A stretch of 15,144 bases of DNA from Chthoniobacterales bacterium. Lineage in GTDB: Bacteria > Verrucomicrobiota > Verrucomicrobiia > Chthoniobacterales > UBA10450. Location of the stretch: the NCBI GenBank assembly GCA_025980625.1, contig JAICXG010000042.1:1-15144 (forward strand). The letters are read 5' to 3'. Positions 1 through 6,918 of the stretch are shown piece after piece. Below the pieces are notes generated by a model. That model was not told where the DNA came from, made no database searches, and saw only the letters and a program-made list of their open reading frames with translations. The first letter of the stretch is position 1. Each line of letters begins with the position of its first letter. The position numbers and the translations under genes are program-made.

Positions 1-396
1 GCGGTATCTCTCCTTTTGTCGGCTGGTCAGTTGCAGGTCGCTTACGGCTTTCAAGAGACGCTGCTCCAGTTTCGCCCGGTCCTTGCTTACCGCCTCGATC
101 CCGAGCGCGTCCATGCGCTCCTGTAGCTCAGAATATTTCCGACGAAACAACTCCGCCTCGGCGTTCGAGACGACAAGACTATCGGTCAACGTCTTCTGCG
201 TTTCCTGCTCGAGCGAGAGTTGTTTGCGCAGGTCATCATTCTGCGAAAGCAGGCTGTCGCCCGTTACTTTCGCTTCTGCGGCTTCAAGATTTGAATCTGA
301 CAAAGAACTATTACTCCCTGCTGCGAGCAGCAGAGAGGTTGAGAGCAGATAGTGGAGAGTTGAGAGCCGCGTCAGGGCAGCGCATCGCCTCTTCAA
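1..396 (-). CDS. Partial CDS: exported-looking coiled-coil protein of unknown function
   Basis: The minus strand is open from a TTG at 396 to the window edge (132 residues, C-terminus missing). The first residues are basic (KRR). A hydrophobic stretch ending LLLAAGS at about residues 22-28 follows and looks like a signal peptide; there is no lipobox cysteine. From about residue 49 to the edge the sequence is charged, Gln/Glu/Leu-rich and heptad-like (for example DDLRKQLSLEQETQKTL), which predicts a long coiled coil. No ATG fits the N-terminus. Alternative starts are a TTG seven codons upstream, directly after an in-frame TAG, or an internal ATG near residue 95. It lies 35 nt downstream of rpsS on the same strand, where rplV normally sits, so it may be co-transcribed with the ribosomal cluster. 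Its signal-like segment is encoded by a heptanucleotide repeat. I do not recognise the family; an envelope or scaffold coiled-coil protein is only a guess. Confidence 0.6.
   Translation of the reverse strand, partial: MKRRCAALTRLSTLHYLLSTSLLLAAGSNSSLSDSNLEAAEAKVTGDSLLSQNDDLRKQLSLEQETQKTLTDSLVVSNAEAELFRRKYSELQERMDALGIEAVSKDRAKLEQRLLKAVSDLQLTSRQKERYR
338..365 (-). repeat. Degenerate heptanucleotide tandem array (TCTCAAC/GTTGAGA), 4 units
   Basis: Read on the plus strand the units are GTTGAGA, GCAGATA, GTGGAGA and GTTGAGA, in exact 7-nt phase. The first and last are identical and 21 nt apart. The array lies inside the start of the coiled-coil gene and encodes the LSTLHYL-LSTSLLL segment of its signal-like N-terminus. 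The same heptamer recurs in the opposite orientation at 405-432. Confidence 0.6.
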
Positions 397-415
397 GAAT
401 CGTCTCTCAACTCTC
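355..415. repeat. 12-bp perfect inverted repeat at the rpsS/coiled-coil gene junction
   Basis: Positions 355-366 (GAGAGTTGAGAG) are the exact reverse complement of 404-415, with a 37-nt loop. The arms come from the two oppositely oriented heptamer arrays. In the minus-strand transcript the hairpin would hold the putative TTG start (394-396) in its loop. It could attenuate or modulate translation after rpsS, or simply be a by-product of the repeats. There is no U-tract, so it is not a classical terminator. Confidence 0.45.
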
Positions 416-432
416 AACTAAAAACTCTCAAC
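405..432 (+). repeat. Heptanucleotide tandem array (TCTCAAC), 4 units
   Basis: The units are TCTCAAC, TCTCAAC, TAAAAAC and TCTCAAC; three are perfect and one is diverged, all in 7-nt phase. The array fills most of the short spacer between the rpsS stop codon (432-434) and the likely TTG start of the next gene (394-396). It is inverted relative to the array at 338-365. Confidence 0.7.
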
Positions 433-710
433 TATTTGGTCACCTTCGCGGTGTGCGATCCGTGCTTCTTAAACAAACGGGTGGGTGAAAACTCGCCGAG
501 TTTGTGACCGACCATATTCTCAGTCACGAACACGGATTGAAAAATTTTGCCGTTATGGACGAGAAAGGTATGGCCGACAAAGTCCGGTGTCACCATCGAT
601 CGGCGCGACCAGGTCTTGATCGGCTTCTTCACGCCCGAGCTGTTTAACTTGTCGATCTTCTCGAGCAAGTGCGGCTCAACGAAGGGTCCTTTTTTCAGCG
701 ATCTTGCCAT
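432..710 (-). CDS. rpsS: 30S ribosomal protein S19
   Basis: S19 is a small-subunit head protein that works with S13 near the decoding region. The 92-residue product is the family's usual length. It begins MARSLKKGPFV and carries the S19 signature around GHTFLVHNGKIFQSVFVTENMVGHKLGEF (written here only as landmarks: HNGK at about 52-55, MVGHKLGEF at about 66-74). The C-terminus is basic. The ATG at 710 follows the rplB stop by 7 nt, with a modest GAG purine element just upstream. It is the last recognisable ribosomal gene of the cluster in this window; the next gene downstream is not rplV. Identification is secure. Confidence 0.97.
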   Translation of the reverse strand: MARSLKKGPFVEPHLLEKIDKLNSSGVKKPIKTWSRRSMVTPDFVGHTFLVHNGKIFQSVFVTENMVGHKLGEFSPTRLFKKHGSHTAKVTK

Positions 711-717
711 AAGTGTC

Positions 718-1572
718 TCACTGTTTCTTCTTCTTGTGGCGGCGTTCGAGGATAAAGCGCTCGCTCGCCTTGTGCTTCGTCCGGGTCTTGAATCCTTTGG
801 CTAACTGTCCCCATGGACTCACTGGATGATGTCGCCCGCCGCCGCCCTTCGACTTACCCTGCCCGCCGCCCATTGGATGATCGATCGGGTTCATCACCAT
901 CCCGCGGACATGCGGGCGGCGGCCCTGCCAGCGGGTGCGGCCGGCTTTGCCACTCGAGACGTTCATGTGATCGACGTTGCCGACCTGGCCAATCGTCGCG
1001 TAGGCGGTTTCGTGAATCCGGCGAATCTCGCCTGAAGGCATCTTCACCAGCGCGTAACCACCTTCGCGGTTATTCAGGGTCGCCTGCTGGCCGGCGCTGC
1101 GCGCAATTTGCCCGCCGCGGCCCGGCATCAATTCAATATTATGGATGTTCGCGCCTAACGGAATCGCGCTCAGCGGCAATGCATTGCCAACGTTAGGCGG
1201 GGCCTCTGCGCCTGCGGTTACTTTCGCGCCCACGCCCAGTCCTTCCGGAGCAAGAATGTAACTCTGCTCGCCATCGGCATACTTGAGCAGCGCGATGCGC
1301 GCGGTGCGATTCGGATCATACTCGATCGCGATCACATCAGCCGTCACGCCGTGCTTGCGCCGTTTGAAATCTATCCTGCGGTACTTCTGCTTGTGACCTC
1401 CCCCAATGTGCCGCGAAGTGAGACGGCCATAGTTATTCCGGCCACCGGTTTTCTTCTTCGGTTCGGTCAGGGCCTTGACGGGCGCGGATTTCTTCTTTGT
1501 CACTTTGGCAAAGGCCGGGAGTGATTTGAAGCGCAGGCTCGGAGTTAAAGGTCGGAAATTACGGAGTGCCAT
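718..1572 (-). CDS. rplB: 50S ribosomal protein L2
   Basis: L2 is a core large-subunit protein near the peptidyl-transferase centre that helps subunit association. The product has 284 residues; about 273 is typical in E. coli. The slight excess is an Ala/Lys-rich segment near residues 20-42 and a Lys-rich C-terminus. Landmarks are GGRNNYGR (43-50), RHIGGGHKQKYRRIDFKR (54-71) and the C-terminal loop MNPIDHPMGGGQG (227-239). The His of the conserved V/I-D-H-P element (residue 232) is present. The second His found in E. coli (HPHGGG) is Met here, a substitution also known from other phyla. It lies 2 nt after rplW. Two copies of the CGTTAGGC word lie inside (1153-1160, 1191-1198), read as Leu-Gly and Pro-Asn. 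Confidence 0.98.
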   Translation of the reverse strand: MALRNFRPLTPSLRFKSLPAFAKVTKKKSAPVKALTEPKKKTGGRNNYGRLTSRHIGGGHKQKYRRIDFKRRKHGVTADVIAIEYDPNRTARIALLKYADGEQSYILAPEGLGVGAKVTAGAEAPPNVGNALPLSAIPLGANIHNIELMPGRGGQIARSAGQQATLNNREGGYALVKMPSGEIRRIHETAYATIGQVGNVDHMNVSSGKAGRTRWQGRRPHVRGMVMNPIDHPMGGGQGKSKGGGGRHHPVSPWGQLAKGFKTRTKHKASERFILERRHKKKKQ

Positions 1573-1574
1573 AA

Positions 1575-1859
1575 CTAAACAAGATCAATCTTCTCCCCTT
1601 CAGCCAGGGTTACGATCGCCTTTTTCCAATGCGGCTTGCGGCCAAAGTTAGGACGGCGTTCGCGCTTTTTCTTGCCCGCGTAATTACAGGTGTTCACATC
1701 TACAACCTTCTTTTGGAAGAGCTGTTCGATTGCCTGCTTGATCTGGATCTTGTTCGCCCGTGGGCTGACCCGAAAGACATACTTGTTCTGCTTCTCGCTC
1801 AGAAGAGAAGCTTTCTCGGTCAGAGATGCGGTCTGAATGATGTCGAAGTGATCGTTCAT
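1575..1859 (-). CDS. rplW: 50S ribosomal protein L23
   Basis: L23 sits at the exit of the peptide tunnel and is the docking site for trigger factor and SRP. The 94-residue product matches the compact bacterial form (about 95-100). Recognisable stretches are the LTEKASLLSE start, the conserved KYVFRVSPRANKIQIKQAIE segment around residues 26-45, and the basic loop KKKRERRPNFGRKPHWKKA. Its ATG lies inside the end of rplD (ATGA overlap of 4 nt), which suggests translational coupling. The rplB start follows 2 nt after its stop. A degenerate copy of the common heptamer (AGTTAGG) lies at 1646-1652. Confidence 0.96.
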   Translation of the reverse strand: MNDHFDIIQTASLTEKASLLSEKQNKYVFRVSPRANKIQIKQAIEQLFQKKVVDVNTCNYAGKKKRERRPNFGRKPHWKKAIVTLAEGEKIDLV

Positions 1860-2569
1860 TCGTGTGCTTTCTCGGTCGTTTCGGCGCGCCCAGTCTTACG
1901 CGATCGTCTCACCTTATCCTCGCCCTGCGGGGGAAGCGGACGCGAAGAGCCAGGCAAGGACGAACCCGTGCGCTCTGCCAGTGTAGCAAGCGCAGCGTCT
2001 GTCACTAAAATTTTCTCAAACGCGAGTAACTGCTCCGTATTCACGTCCTTTGCCGTCGCCAGTAACACCGGCTTCAGGTTGCGCGCCGCCCGAGAGATAT
2101 TGCCGTCGAATGAATCAGAAACGATCAGCACCTTCTTCGCCTCAGTCTGACCTTTGATAAGAGTAAGGAACGCCTTTGTCTTCGGCTCTTTGATGCTCAA
2201 GTCGCCGACCGTGAGAACATCACCGGCATGGATGCGCTCACTCAGCGCCTTCTGAAAAGCCAGACGCCGCACGTTCTTTGGAACTTTCTTTGAGTAATCG
2301 CGTGGCTTCGGCCCAAAGACGACGCCGCCGCCACGCCAGATCGGGGATGACTTGTAACCGGCGCGCGCGCGGCCGGTGCCCTTTTGACGCCACGGTTTGG
2401 CGCCGGAAAGATTCACTTGCGCCTTCGTCTTGGTATTGGCGGAACCGGAGCGGCGGGCGGCGCGCATCGCGACCACCGTCTCATGCATCGCTTGGGTACC
2501 ACGGCCGTTCTCAATCAGCACGATGTTCGCGCTTTTCGCTGCCTCTGCGGTTAAAACTTTTGCCGCCAT
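1856..2569 (-). CDS. rplD: 50S ribosomal protein L4 with a C-terminal extension
   Basis: L4 is a tunnel-lining large-subunit protein; in enterobacteria it is also the autogenous regulator of the S10 operon. The conserved core spans roughly residues 1-200, with the tunnel loop around KPWRQKGTGRARAGYKSSPIWRGG (about 58-81; key residues K63-G66 and R70) and the PKPRDYSKKVPK segment (88-99). The product has 237 residues against about 201 in E. coli. The extra residues 201-237 (encoded by 1969-1859) are low-complexity, Ser/Pro/Arg-rich and contain RPLPPQGEDKVRR, which looks like the translation of a REP-like palindromic repeat. The gene follows rplC by 3 nt and overlaps rplW by 4 nt. Confidence 0.96.
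   Translation of the reverse strand: MAAKVLTAEAAKSANIVLIENGRGTQAMHETVVAMRAARRSGSANTKTKAQVNLSGAKPWRQKGTGRARAGYKSSPIWRGGGVVFGPKPRDYSKKVPKNVRRLAFQKALSERIHAGDVLTVGDLSIKEPKTKAFLTLIKGQTEAKKVLIVSDSFDGNISRAARNLKPVLLATAKDVNTEQLLAFEKILVTDAALATLAERTGSSLPGSSRPLPPQGEDKVRRSRKTGRAETTEKAHE
1905..1945. repeat. Possible REP-like sequence captured in the rplD 3' end
   Basis: The stretch reads TCTCACC-TTATCC-TCGCCC-TGC-GGGGG-AAG on the plus strand. This resembles the dispersed palindromic repeats of the 'CTCACCCTAACCCTC..CGGGGG' type common in bacterial genomes, with a weak CCC-TGC-GGG hairpin. It encodes part of the L4 extension. The assignment rests on resemblance alone and needs a genome-wide copy count. Confidence 0.35.
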
Positions 2570-2572
2570 ACC

Positions 2573-3283
2573 TTATCGCACAGTTATCGCCGGTTTTTTG
2601 GCGGCCTCGGCCTGGTCCTGCTGCCGATGCGCCTGGTGCTCGGCAATTTTCGTCGCCGGATTCTTGATCGCCGGCCTGACGATAACATAACTGCCGTTCG
2701 CGCCCGGCACCGCGCCGCTGACCAGAATCACCTTTTCGGCTTCGCGCACTTGCAGCACCTGCAGGTTCTGCACTGTCACACGTTCGTCGCCCAGATGACC
2801 CGGCATGCCCATGTTTTTCCAAATCCGACCCGGCGTGGAGCGATTGCCGATCGCGCCGTTGCGCCGATGCGTCTTGGAGCCGTGGGCGGCGCCTTGCCCG
2901 GCAAAGTTATGTTTCTTCATCACGCCCTGAAAACCTTTGCCTTTAGAACGACCGATCACATCGACAAACTCACCGGGCTGAAACTGTGTCACCGCCAGAT
3001 TGATCTCACCTTCCGGCATATCTTCCTTAAGGCGAAATTCCCGGACGAACTTCTTTGGCTCGGATTTCGCCTTCGCAAATCCACCGAGAGCTGCTTTCGT
3101 TAGGCGCGACTCCTTTTGCGCATCGAAGCCCACCTGAACCGCCGAGTAACCGTCGTTCTCGGAGGTCAGGCGTCGAAGCAAAGTGTTATCCGCGGCGGCA
3201 ATGACAGTCACCGGACGCAGCCTGCCCCTGGGGTCGTAGACACTGGTCATGCCAATTTTCTTTCCTAAAAGTCCGATGCTCAT
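2573..3283 (-). CDS. rplC: 50S ribosomal protein L3
   Basis: L3 is an early-assembly large-subunit protein whose extended loop reaches the peptidyl-transferase centre. The start MSIGLLGKKIGMTSVYD is the typical 'GLLGxKxGMT' entry. The central loop GSKTHRRNGAIGNRSTPGRIWKNMGMPGHLGDERVTVQNL spans about residues 135-174, with the GMPGHLGDERVTVQ signature. The product has 236 residues against about 209 in E. coli; the last ~28 are an Ala/Gln/Lys-rich tail (NPATKIAEHQAHRQQDQ). The 35-nt gap from rpsJ shows no clear Shine-Dalgarno sequence. A CGTTAGGC word lies at 3098-3105 and is read on the gene strand as Arg-Leu-Thr with a CTA leucine codon. Confidence 0.97.
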   Translation of the reverse strand: MSIGLLGKKIGMTSVYDPRGRLRPVTVIAAADNTLLRRLTSENDGYSAVQVGFDAQKESRLTKAALGGFAKAKSEPKKFVREFRLKEDMPEGEINLAVTQFQPGEFVDVIGRSKGKGFQGVMKKHNFAGQGAAHGSKTHRRNGAIGNRSTPGRIWKNMGMPGHLGDERVTVQNLQVLQVREAEKVILVSGAVPGANGSYVIVRPAIKNPATKIAEHQAHRQQDQAEAAKKPAITVR

Positions 3284-3318
3284 GTCTTTGGCTTGGCAAA
3301 AGGTGTTAGCGAAAGGCG

Positions 3319-3630
3319 TTAAATCTTAATCGTGATGTCCACGCCCGCCGGCAGGTTGAGCTTCTTCAACTCGTCCACCGTTTTCGCGGTCGGCTCAATA
3401 ATGTCGAGCAGGCGCTTATGAGTGCGGATTTCGAATTGGTCCATCGATTTTTTGTCGACGTGCGGGGAACGATTGATCGTGAATTTCTCAATCAAAGTCG
3501 GGAGCGGGATCGGTCCCGCAACCCGGGCGCCGGTCCGCTTCGCCGTCTCGACAATGTCGACCGCAGACTGGTCGAGCATGCGATGGTCGAAAGCTTTGAG
3601 ACGAATCCGGATGCGTTGCGCGTCAGCCAT
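3319..3630 (-). CDS. rpsJ: 30S ribosomal protein S10 (NusE)
   Basis: S10 is a small-subunit head protein. As NusE it also binds NusB/NusG and couples transcription to translation. The 103-residue length equals that of E. coli. Conserved features are QRIRIRLKAFDHRMLDQSA at the start, GPIPLPTLIEKFTINRSPHVDKKS in the middle (about 39-62) and the hairpin-loop segment FEIRTHKR (66-73). The ATG lies 1 nt after the fusA stop. A good AAGGAG Shine-Dalgarno lies within the last codons of fusA, so the two genes are tightly coupled. In many bacteria tuf separates fusA from rpsJ; here it does not. Confidence 0.98.
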   Translation of the reverse strand: MADAQRIRIRLKAFDHRMLDQSAVDIVETAKRTGARVAGPIPLPTLIEKFTINRSPHVDKKSMDQFEIRTHKRLLDIIEPTAKTVDELKKLNLPAGVDITIKI

Positions 3631-3631
3631 C

Positions 3632-5806
3632 TTACTTCGTCTCCTTTTGATCGAGAATCGCGCTCACCAGGTTCGGCGGCACCTGTTCGAAATGCGATGG
3701 CTCCATCGAGTAACTCGACCGGCCTCTGGAAAGCGAGCGAATAGCCGTTGCGTAGCCGAACATTTCCGCGAGCGGCGCTTCCGCATTTACAATCGTCAGG
3801 TTACCACGCGCCTCAATGCTGTTAATCTTGGCGCGGCGACGATTGAGGTCGCCGATAATGTCACCCTGGAACTCTTCCGGAGTGGAGTTCTCCACCTTCA
3901 TGATCGGTTCGAGTAGGATCGGCTTGGCTTTCTTAAAAGCGTCCTTGACCGCGAAAATGGCGGCCAGCTTGAAGGCCATTTCGCTGGAGTCGACTTCGTG
4001 ATAAGAGCCGTCCACGATATCGACGTGGGCATCAATTACCTGATAGCCGCCGACTACGCCATTTAACATGGCTTCTTCAACACCCTTCTTCACCGCCGGG
4101 ATGTAATCCTTCGGAATATTTCCACCGACGACCCTGTTATCCACGGTGATGCCTTTTCCACGCTCGTTAGGGTGAACCTTGATGATAACATGGCCGTACT
4201 GACCACGACCGCCTGACTGCTTGATCAACTTACCTTCACCATCAGCATTCGCGGTGATCGTCTCGCGATAAGCGATCTGTGGTTTGCCGGCATTTGCGTC
4301 CACCTTAAACTCGCGGAACATGCGATCACGGATGATTTCGAGGTGTAACTCGCCCATCCCGGCGATAATCGTCTGACCCGTATCTTCGTGGGTGTAAACG
4401 CGGAAGGTCGGATCTTCCTCGGCCAGCCGCTGCAATGCGGTCGCCATTTTTTCCTGGTCCTGTTTTGTCTTCGGCTCGATCGCCATCGAGATAACCGGCT
4501 CTGGGAAGGAGGGCGGTTCGAGCAGGATCGGATGATCCTCGTCACAAAGTGTGTCACCCGTCGTAATGTTCCTGATCCCGACGATCGCGGCGATGTCGCC
4601 GGAGTAACAGGTCTCGATGTCCTGGCGCTTATCAGCCTGGATCTGGATCAAACGGGATATGCGCTCGCGTTTGTTGGTCCGCGGATTGTAAACCGTGTCG
4701 CCTTTGGAAAGAGTGCCGCTGTAAACCCGGAAGAAGACCAACTTACCGACAAAGGGATCGCTCCAAAGCTTGAAGGCTAACGAACAAAAGTCGCCGCTGT
4801 CATCAGTCGGCGCCTCCATGGCCACGCCGGTATCCGGGTCCTGGCCCCTGGCGGGCGGGATATCGAGCGGGCTGGGGAGATAATCGACCACCGCATCGAC
4901 GAGATACTGCACGCCCTTGTTCTTGAACGCGCTGCCGCCCACGACCGGGACGAACTTGTTCGCGATTGTCTGCCGGCGAATCCCAGCCTTCAAAAGCTCC
5001 GGAGTAACTTCCCGCTCTTCCAGCACGGCCTCGGCGACTTCATCGTCGAGATTGGAAATTTGTTCGACGAGATCGGCATAAGCCTTCTCGACTGTCTCCT
5101 TCAACTCGGCCGGCACATCTGTGACTTCATAGGTCGAGCCGAGCAGATCACTATCGGAATAGAGAACGGCCTTCCGGTTGATGACATCGAGCTGACCCCT
5201 GAGCTGGTCCTCTTTGCCTAACGGCATTAGGATCGGCCAGGCATTGGCCGCAAGCTTGTCGCGCATGCTCTTGATCGACATTTCAAAATCGGCCCCCACC
5301 CGGTCCATCTTGTTAATGAAAGCAATGCGCGGGACCTGATACTTGTTCGCCTGCCGCCAAACCGTCTCCGATTGCGGCTGAACGCCGGCGACTGCATCGA
5401 ACACTGCGATCGCGCCGTCGAGCACACGGAGCGAGCGCTCGACCTCGGCCGTGAAATCCACGTGGCCGGGTGTGTCGATAATGTTGATGCGCTGCTTGAT
5501 TCCTTCGAAGATCTTGTAAACACCTTGCTCTTTCCGCTGCGTCCAGGAACAGGTCGTCGCCGCCGAGGTAATGGTGATGCCGCGCTCACGTTCCTGCTCC
5601 ATCCAGTCGGTCACGGTCGTGCCTTCGTGCACTTCCCCGATCTTGTGGATCATGCCGGTGTAGAAAAGAATGCGCTCGGTCAGGGTGGTCTTGCCGGCGT
5701 CGATGTGCGCAGCGATCCCGATGTTCCGCGTTCTCTCGAGCGGGAACTTGCGGTCTGGCGAATTTGGATTCGCGGTCGCGGGTTTATCTAAAGTTGCAGT
5801 AGCCAT
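3632..5806 (-). CDS. fusA: Elongation factor G
   Basis: EF-G is the GTPase that drives mRNA-tRNA translocation. It works with RRF in ribosome recycling. The chosen ATG at 5806 gives 724 residues. It is preceded by TAAGGAT, which combines the rpsG stop with a Shine-Dalgarno about 8 nt from the ATG. The open frame continues upstream through rpsG, but that part is a shadow. GTPase motifs are G1 AHIDAGKT (33-40), G2 RGITI (75-79), G3 DTPGH (111-115) and G4 NKMD (165-168). Domain IV carries the YHEVDSSEMAF loop that includes the translocation-critical His. The C-terminus ends with the usual MEPSHFEQVP-type element. A 20-residue Ala/Pro/Asn-rich N-terminal lead precedes the core. Downstream, rpsJ begins after 1 nt, with no tuf between. 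Two CGTTAGG words lie inside (4165-4172, 5216-5223). Confidence 0.98.
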   Translation of the reverse strand: MATATLDKPATANPNSPDRKFPLERTRNIGIAAHIDAGKTTLTERILFYTGMIHKIGEVHEGTTVTDWMEQERERGITITSAATTCSWTQRKEQGVYKIFEGIKQRINIIDTPGHVDFTAEVERSLRVLDGAIAVFDAVAGVQPQSETVWRQANKYQVPRIAFINKMDRVGADFEMSIKSMRDKLAANAWPILMPLGKEDQLRGQLDVINRKAVLYSDSDLLGSTYEVTDVPAELKETVEKAYADLVEQISNLDDEVAEAVLEEREVTPELLKAGIRRQTIANKFVPVVGGSAFKNKGVQYLVDAVVDYLPSPLDIPPARGQDPDTGVAMEAPTDDSGDFCSLAFKLWSDPFVGKLVFFRVYSGTLSKGDTVYNPRTNKRERISRLIQIQADKRQDIETCYSGDIAAIVGIRNITTGDTLCDEDHPILLEPPSFPEPVISMAIEPKTKQDQEKMATALQRLAEEDPTFRVYTHEDTGQTIIAGMGELHLEIIRDRMFREFKVDANAGKPQIAYRETITANADGEGKLIKQSGGRGQYGHVIIKVHPNERGKGITVDNRVVGGNIPKDYIPAVKKGVEEAMLNGVVGGYQVIDAHVDIVDGSYHEVDSSEMAFKLAAIFAVKDAFKKAKPILLEPIMKVENSTPEEFQGDIIGDLNRRRAKINSIEARGNLTIVNAEAPLAEMFGYATAIRSLSRGRSSYSMEPSHFEQVPPNLVSAILDQKETK

Positions 5807-5816
5807 CGAAAAATCC

Positions 5817-6290
5817 TTACCAGCGGAAATGCGCAAAGGCCCGGTTCGCCTGCGCCATCTTGTGGGTGTCGTCGCGCTTCTTGATCGCGTTGCCCTGGCC
5901 ATTGGCGGCGTCTCGTAATTCATGGGCAAGCGCGTCCGCCATCGGCATGCCACGGCGATTGTCGGCGTAGCTCACGATCCAGCGCATCGCGAGCGAGACC
6001 TGACGCGCAGCCGTCACTTCCATTGGCACCTGATAGGTCGCGCCGCCGACGCGCCGTGATTTCACTTCCAGACGCGGCCGCACATTCTCGAGCGCCTTGT
6101 TCACCACCTCGAGCGGATCGACCGAGTCGGACCCTTCGCGCGATTTCTCGATCGCGGTGTAAACGATCCGCTCAGCGAGCGATTTCTTGCCCCGCTTCAT
6201 CACCGTCGAGATGAGGCGCGCGACCGCGACGCTGCCGTAACGCGGATCGACCTTTTCCTCTTTCTTGTAAACTTTATGACGACGAGACAT
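5817..6290 (-). CDS. rpsG: 30S ribosomal protein S7
   Basis: S7 is the primary 16S rRNA-binding protein that nucleates assembly of the small-subunit head. In E. coli it also represses the str operon. The 157-residue length is typical (about 156). It begins MSRRHKVYKKEEKVDPRYGS. It carries the conserved helix-loop VGGATYQVPMEV (about 81-92), RQVSLAMRW and the C-terminal KKRDDTHKMAQANRAFAHFRW. It lies 23 nt after rpsL and 10 nt before fusA. The Shine-Dalgarno upstream of the ATG is weak (TTAGAA). Confidence 0.98.
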   Translation of the reverse strand: MSRRHKVYKKEEKVDPRYGSVAVARLISTVMKRGKKSLAERIVYTAIEKSREGSDSVDPLEVVNKALENVRPRLEVKSRRVGGATYQVPMEVTAARQVSLAMRWIVSYADNRRGMPMADALAHELRDAANGQGNAIKKRDDTHKMAQANRAFAHFRW

Positions 6291-6313
6291 TTCTAAAAAA
6301 CTGAAAGCTTAAA

Positions 6314-6721
6314 TTACTTTTTCTTGCCGCCCTTCTCGCCTTCGGCGCCGGCCTTCGGACGTTTCGCGCCGTACTTGGAACGACTGCGGCGGCGGCCATC
6401 CACCCCTAACGAGTCGAGCGTGCCGCGCACGATATGGTAGCGCACGCCGGGCAAATCCTTCACCCGGCCACCGCGGACGAGAACGATCGAGTGCTCCTGG
6501 AGGTTGTGTCCTTCTCCGGGAATGTAAGCGATCACTTCCTGGCCATTCGTGAGGCGCACTTTTGCCACCTTGCGCAGGGCAGAGTTCGGCTTCTTCGGCG
6601 TCCGCGTCATCACTTGCGTGCAGACCCCGCGCCGCTGCGGACAATTCTTCAGGGCCGGTGATTTGGATTTCACCGAGACCTTCTTTCGTCCCTTGCGAAT
6701 AAGCTGATTGATCGTTGGCAT
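6314..6721 (-). CDS. rpsL: 30S ribosomal protein S12
   Basis: S12 lies at the decoding centre and controls accuracy; it is the classical streptomycin-resistance target. The ATG at 6721 gives 135 residues starting MPTINQLIRKGRK, the universal S12 N-terminus. The frame is open 19 codons further upstream, but that part has no family similarity. Conserved elements are TPKKPNSALRKVAKVRL (41-57), GEGHNLQEHSIVLVRGGRVKDLPGVRYH (about 69-96) and a basic C-terminus. The lysines at 43/44 and 88, where resistance substitutions occur elsewhere, are intact. An Ala/Gly/Glu/Lys tail adds about 11 residues over E. coli. There is no strong Shine-Dalgarno. It is the first gene of the minus-strand ribosomal cluster, with a putative promoter about 100 nt upstream. 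Confidence 0.98.
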   Translation of the reverse strand: MPTINQLIRKGRKKVSVKSKSPALKNCPQRRGVCTQVMTRTPKKPNSALRKVAKVRLTNGQEVIAYIPGEGHNLQEHSIVLVRGGRVKDLPGVRYHIVRGTLDSLGVDGRRRSRSKYGAKRPKAGAEGEKGGKKK

Positions 6722-6819
6722 TTCAGTACAAACCGGTCGCGAAACTGTGACGCTTCGGGCGACAAAAAAACCGTTCAAGCCGTGCTCACTGTCTCACGCA
6801 CCTGATACGGAGAGCGCGC

Positions 6820-6847
6820 AATATAAAAACAAAACCGGGGGTCGCAA
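6820..6847 (-). promoter_or_regulatory. Putative sigma70-type promoter for the rpsL operon
   Basis: On the minus strand a -35-like TTGCGA (6847-6842) is separated by 16 nt from a -10-like TATATT (6825-6820). The predicted transcription start falls about 90 nt before the rpsL ATG, leaving a 5' leader. The surrounding T/A-rich stretch stands out in this GC-rich DNA. It lies in the 197-nt divergent space between rpsL and tgt. The call is made by eye. Confidence 0.45.
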
Positions 6848-6918
6848 GGATATTTTCCGCCGCAAGCGCGTGCAAAGAAGGTTTTGCGCAACTCGCCGGG
6901 CGCGAGAACATAGCGGCG

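Noticed and set aside
83..488. Two plus-strand open frames at the left edge
   Set aside because: They are antisense to the coiled-coil frame and to rpsS, and their products are Ser/Arg-rich without domains.
718..1572. Met in place of the second His of the L2 HPHGGG loop as a novel active-site change
   Set aside because: The key first His is retained, and HPM-type loops are known in L2 of other bacterial phyla.
5807..5953. 49-codon N-terminal extension of EF-G
   Set aside because: It lies inside rpsG in another frame, is Arg/Thr-rich without EF-G similarity, and the ATG at 5806 has a good Shine-Dalgarno.
6722..6778. 19-codon N-terminal extension of S12
   Set aside because: The universal S12 start MPTINQL begins at 6721; the upstream codons have no family similarity and fall in the leader.
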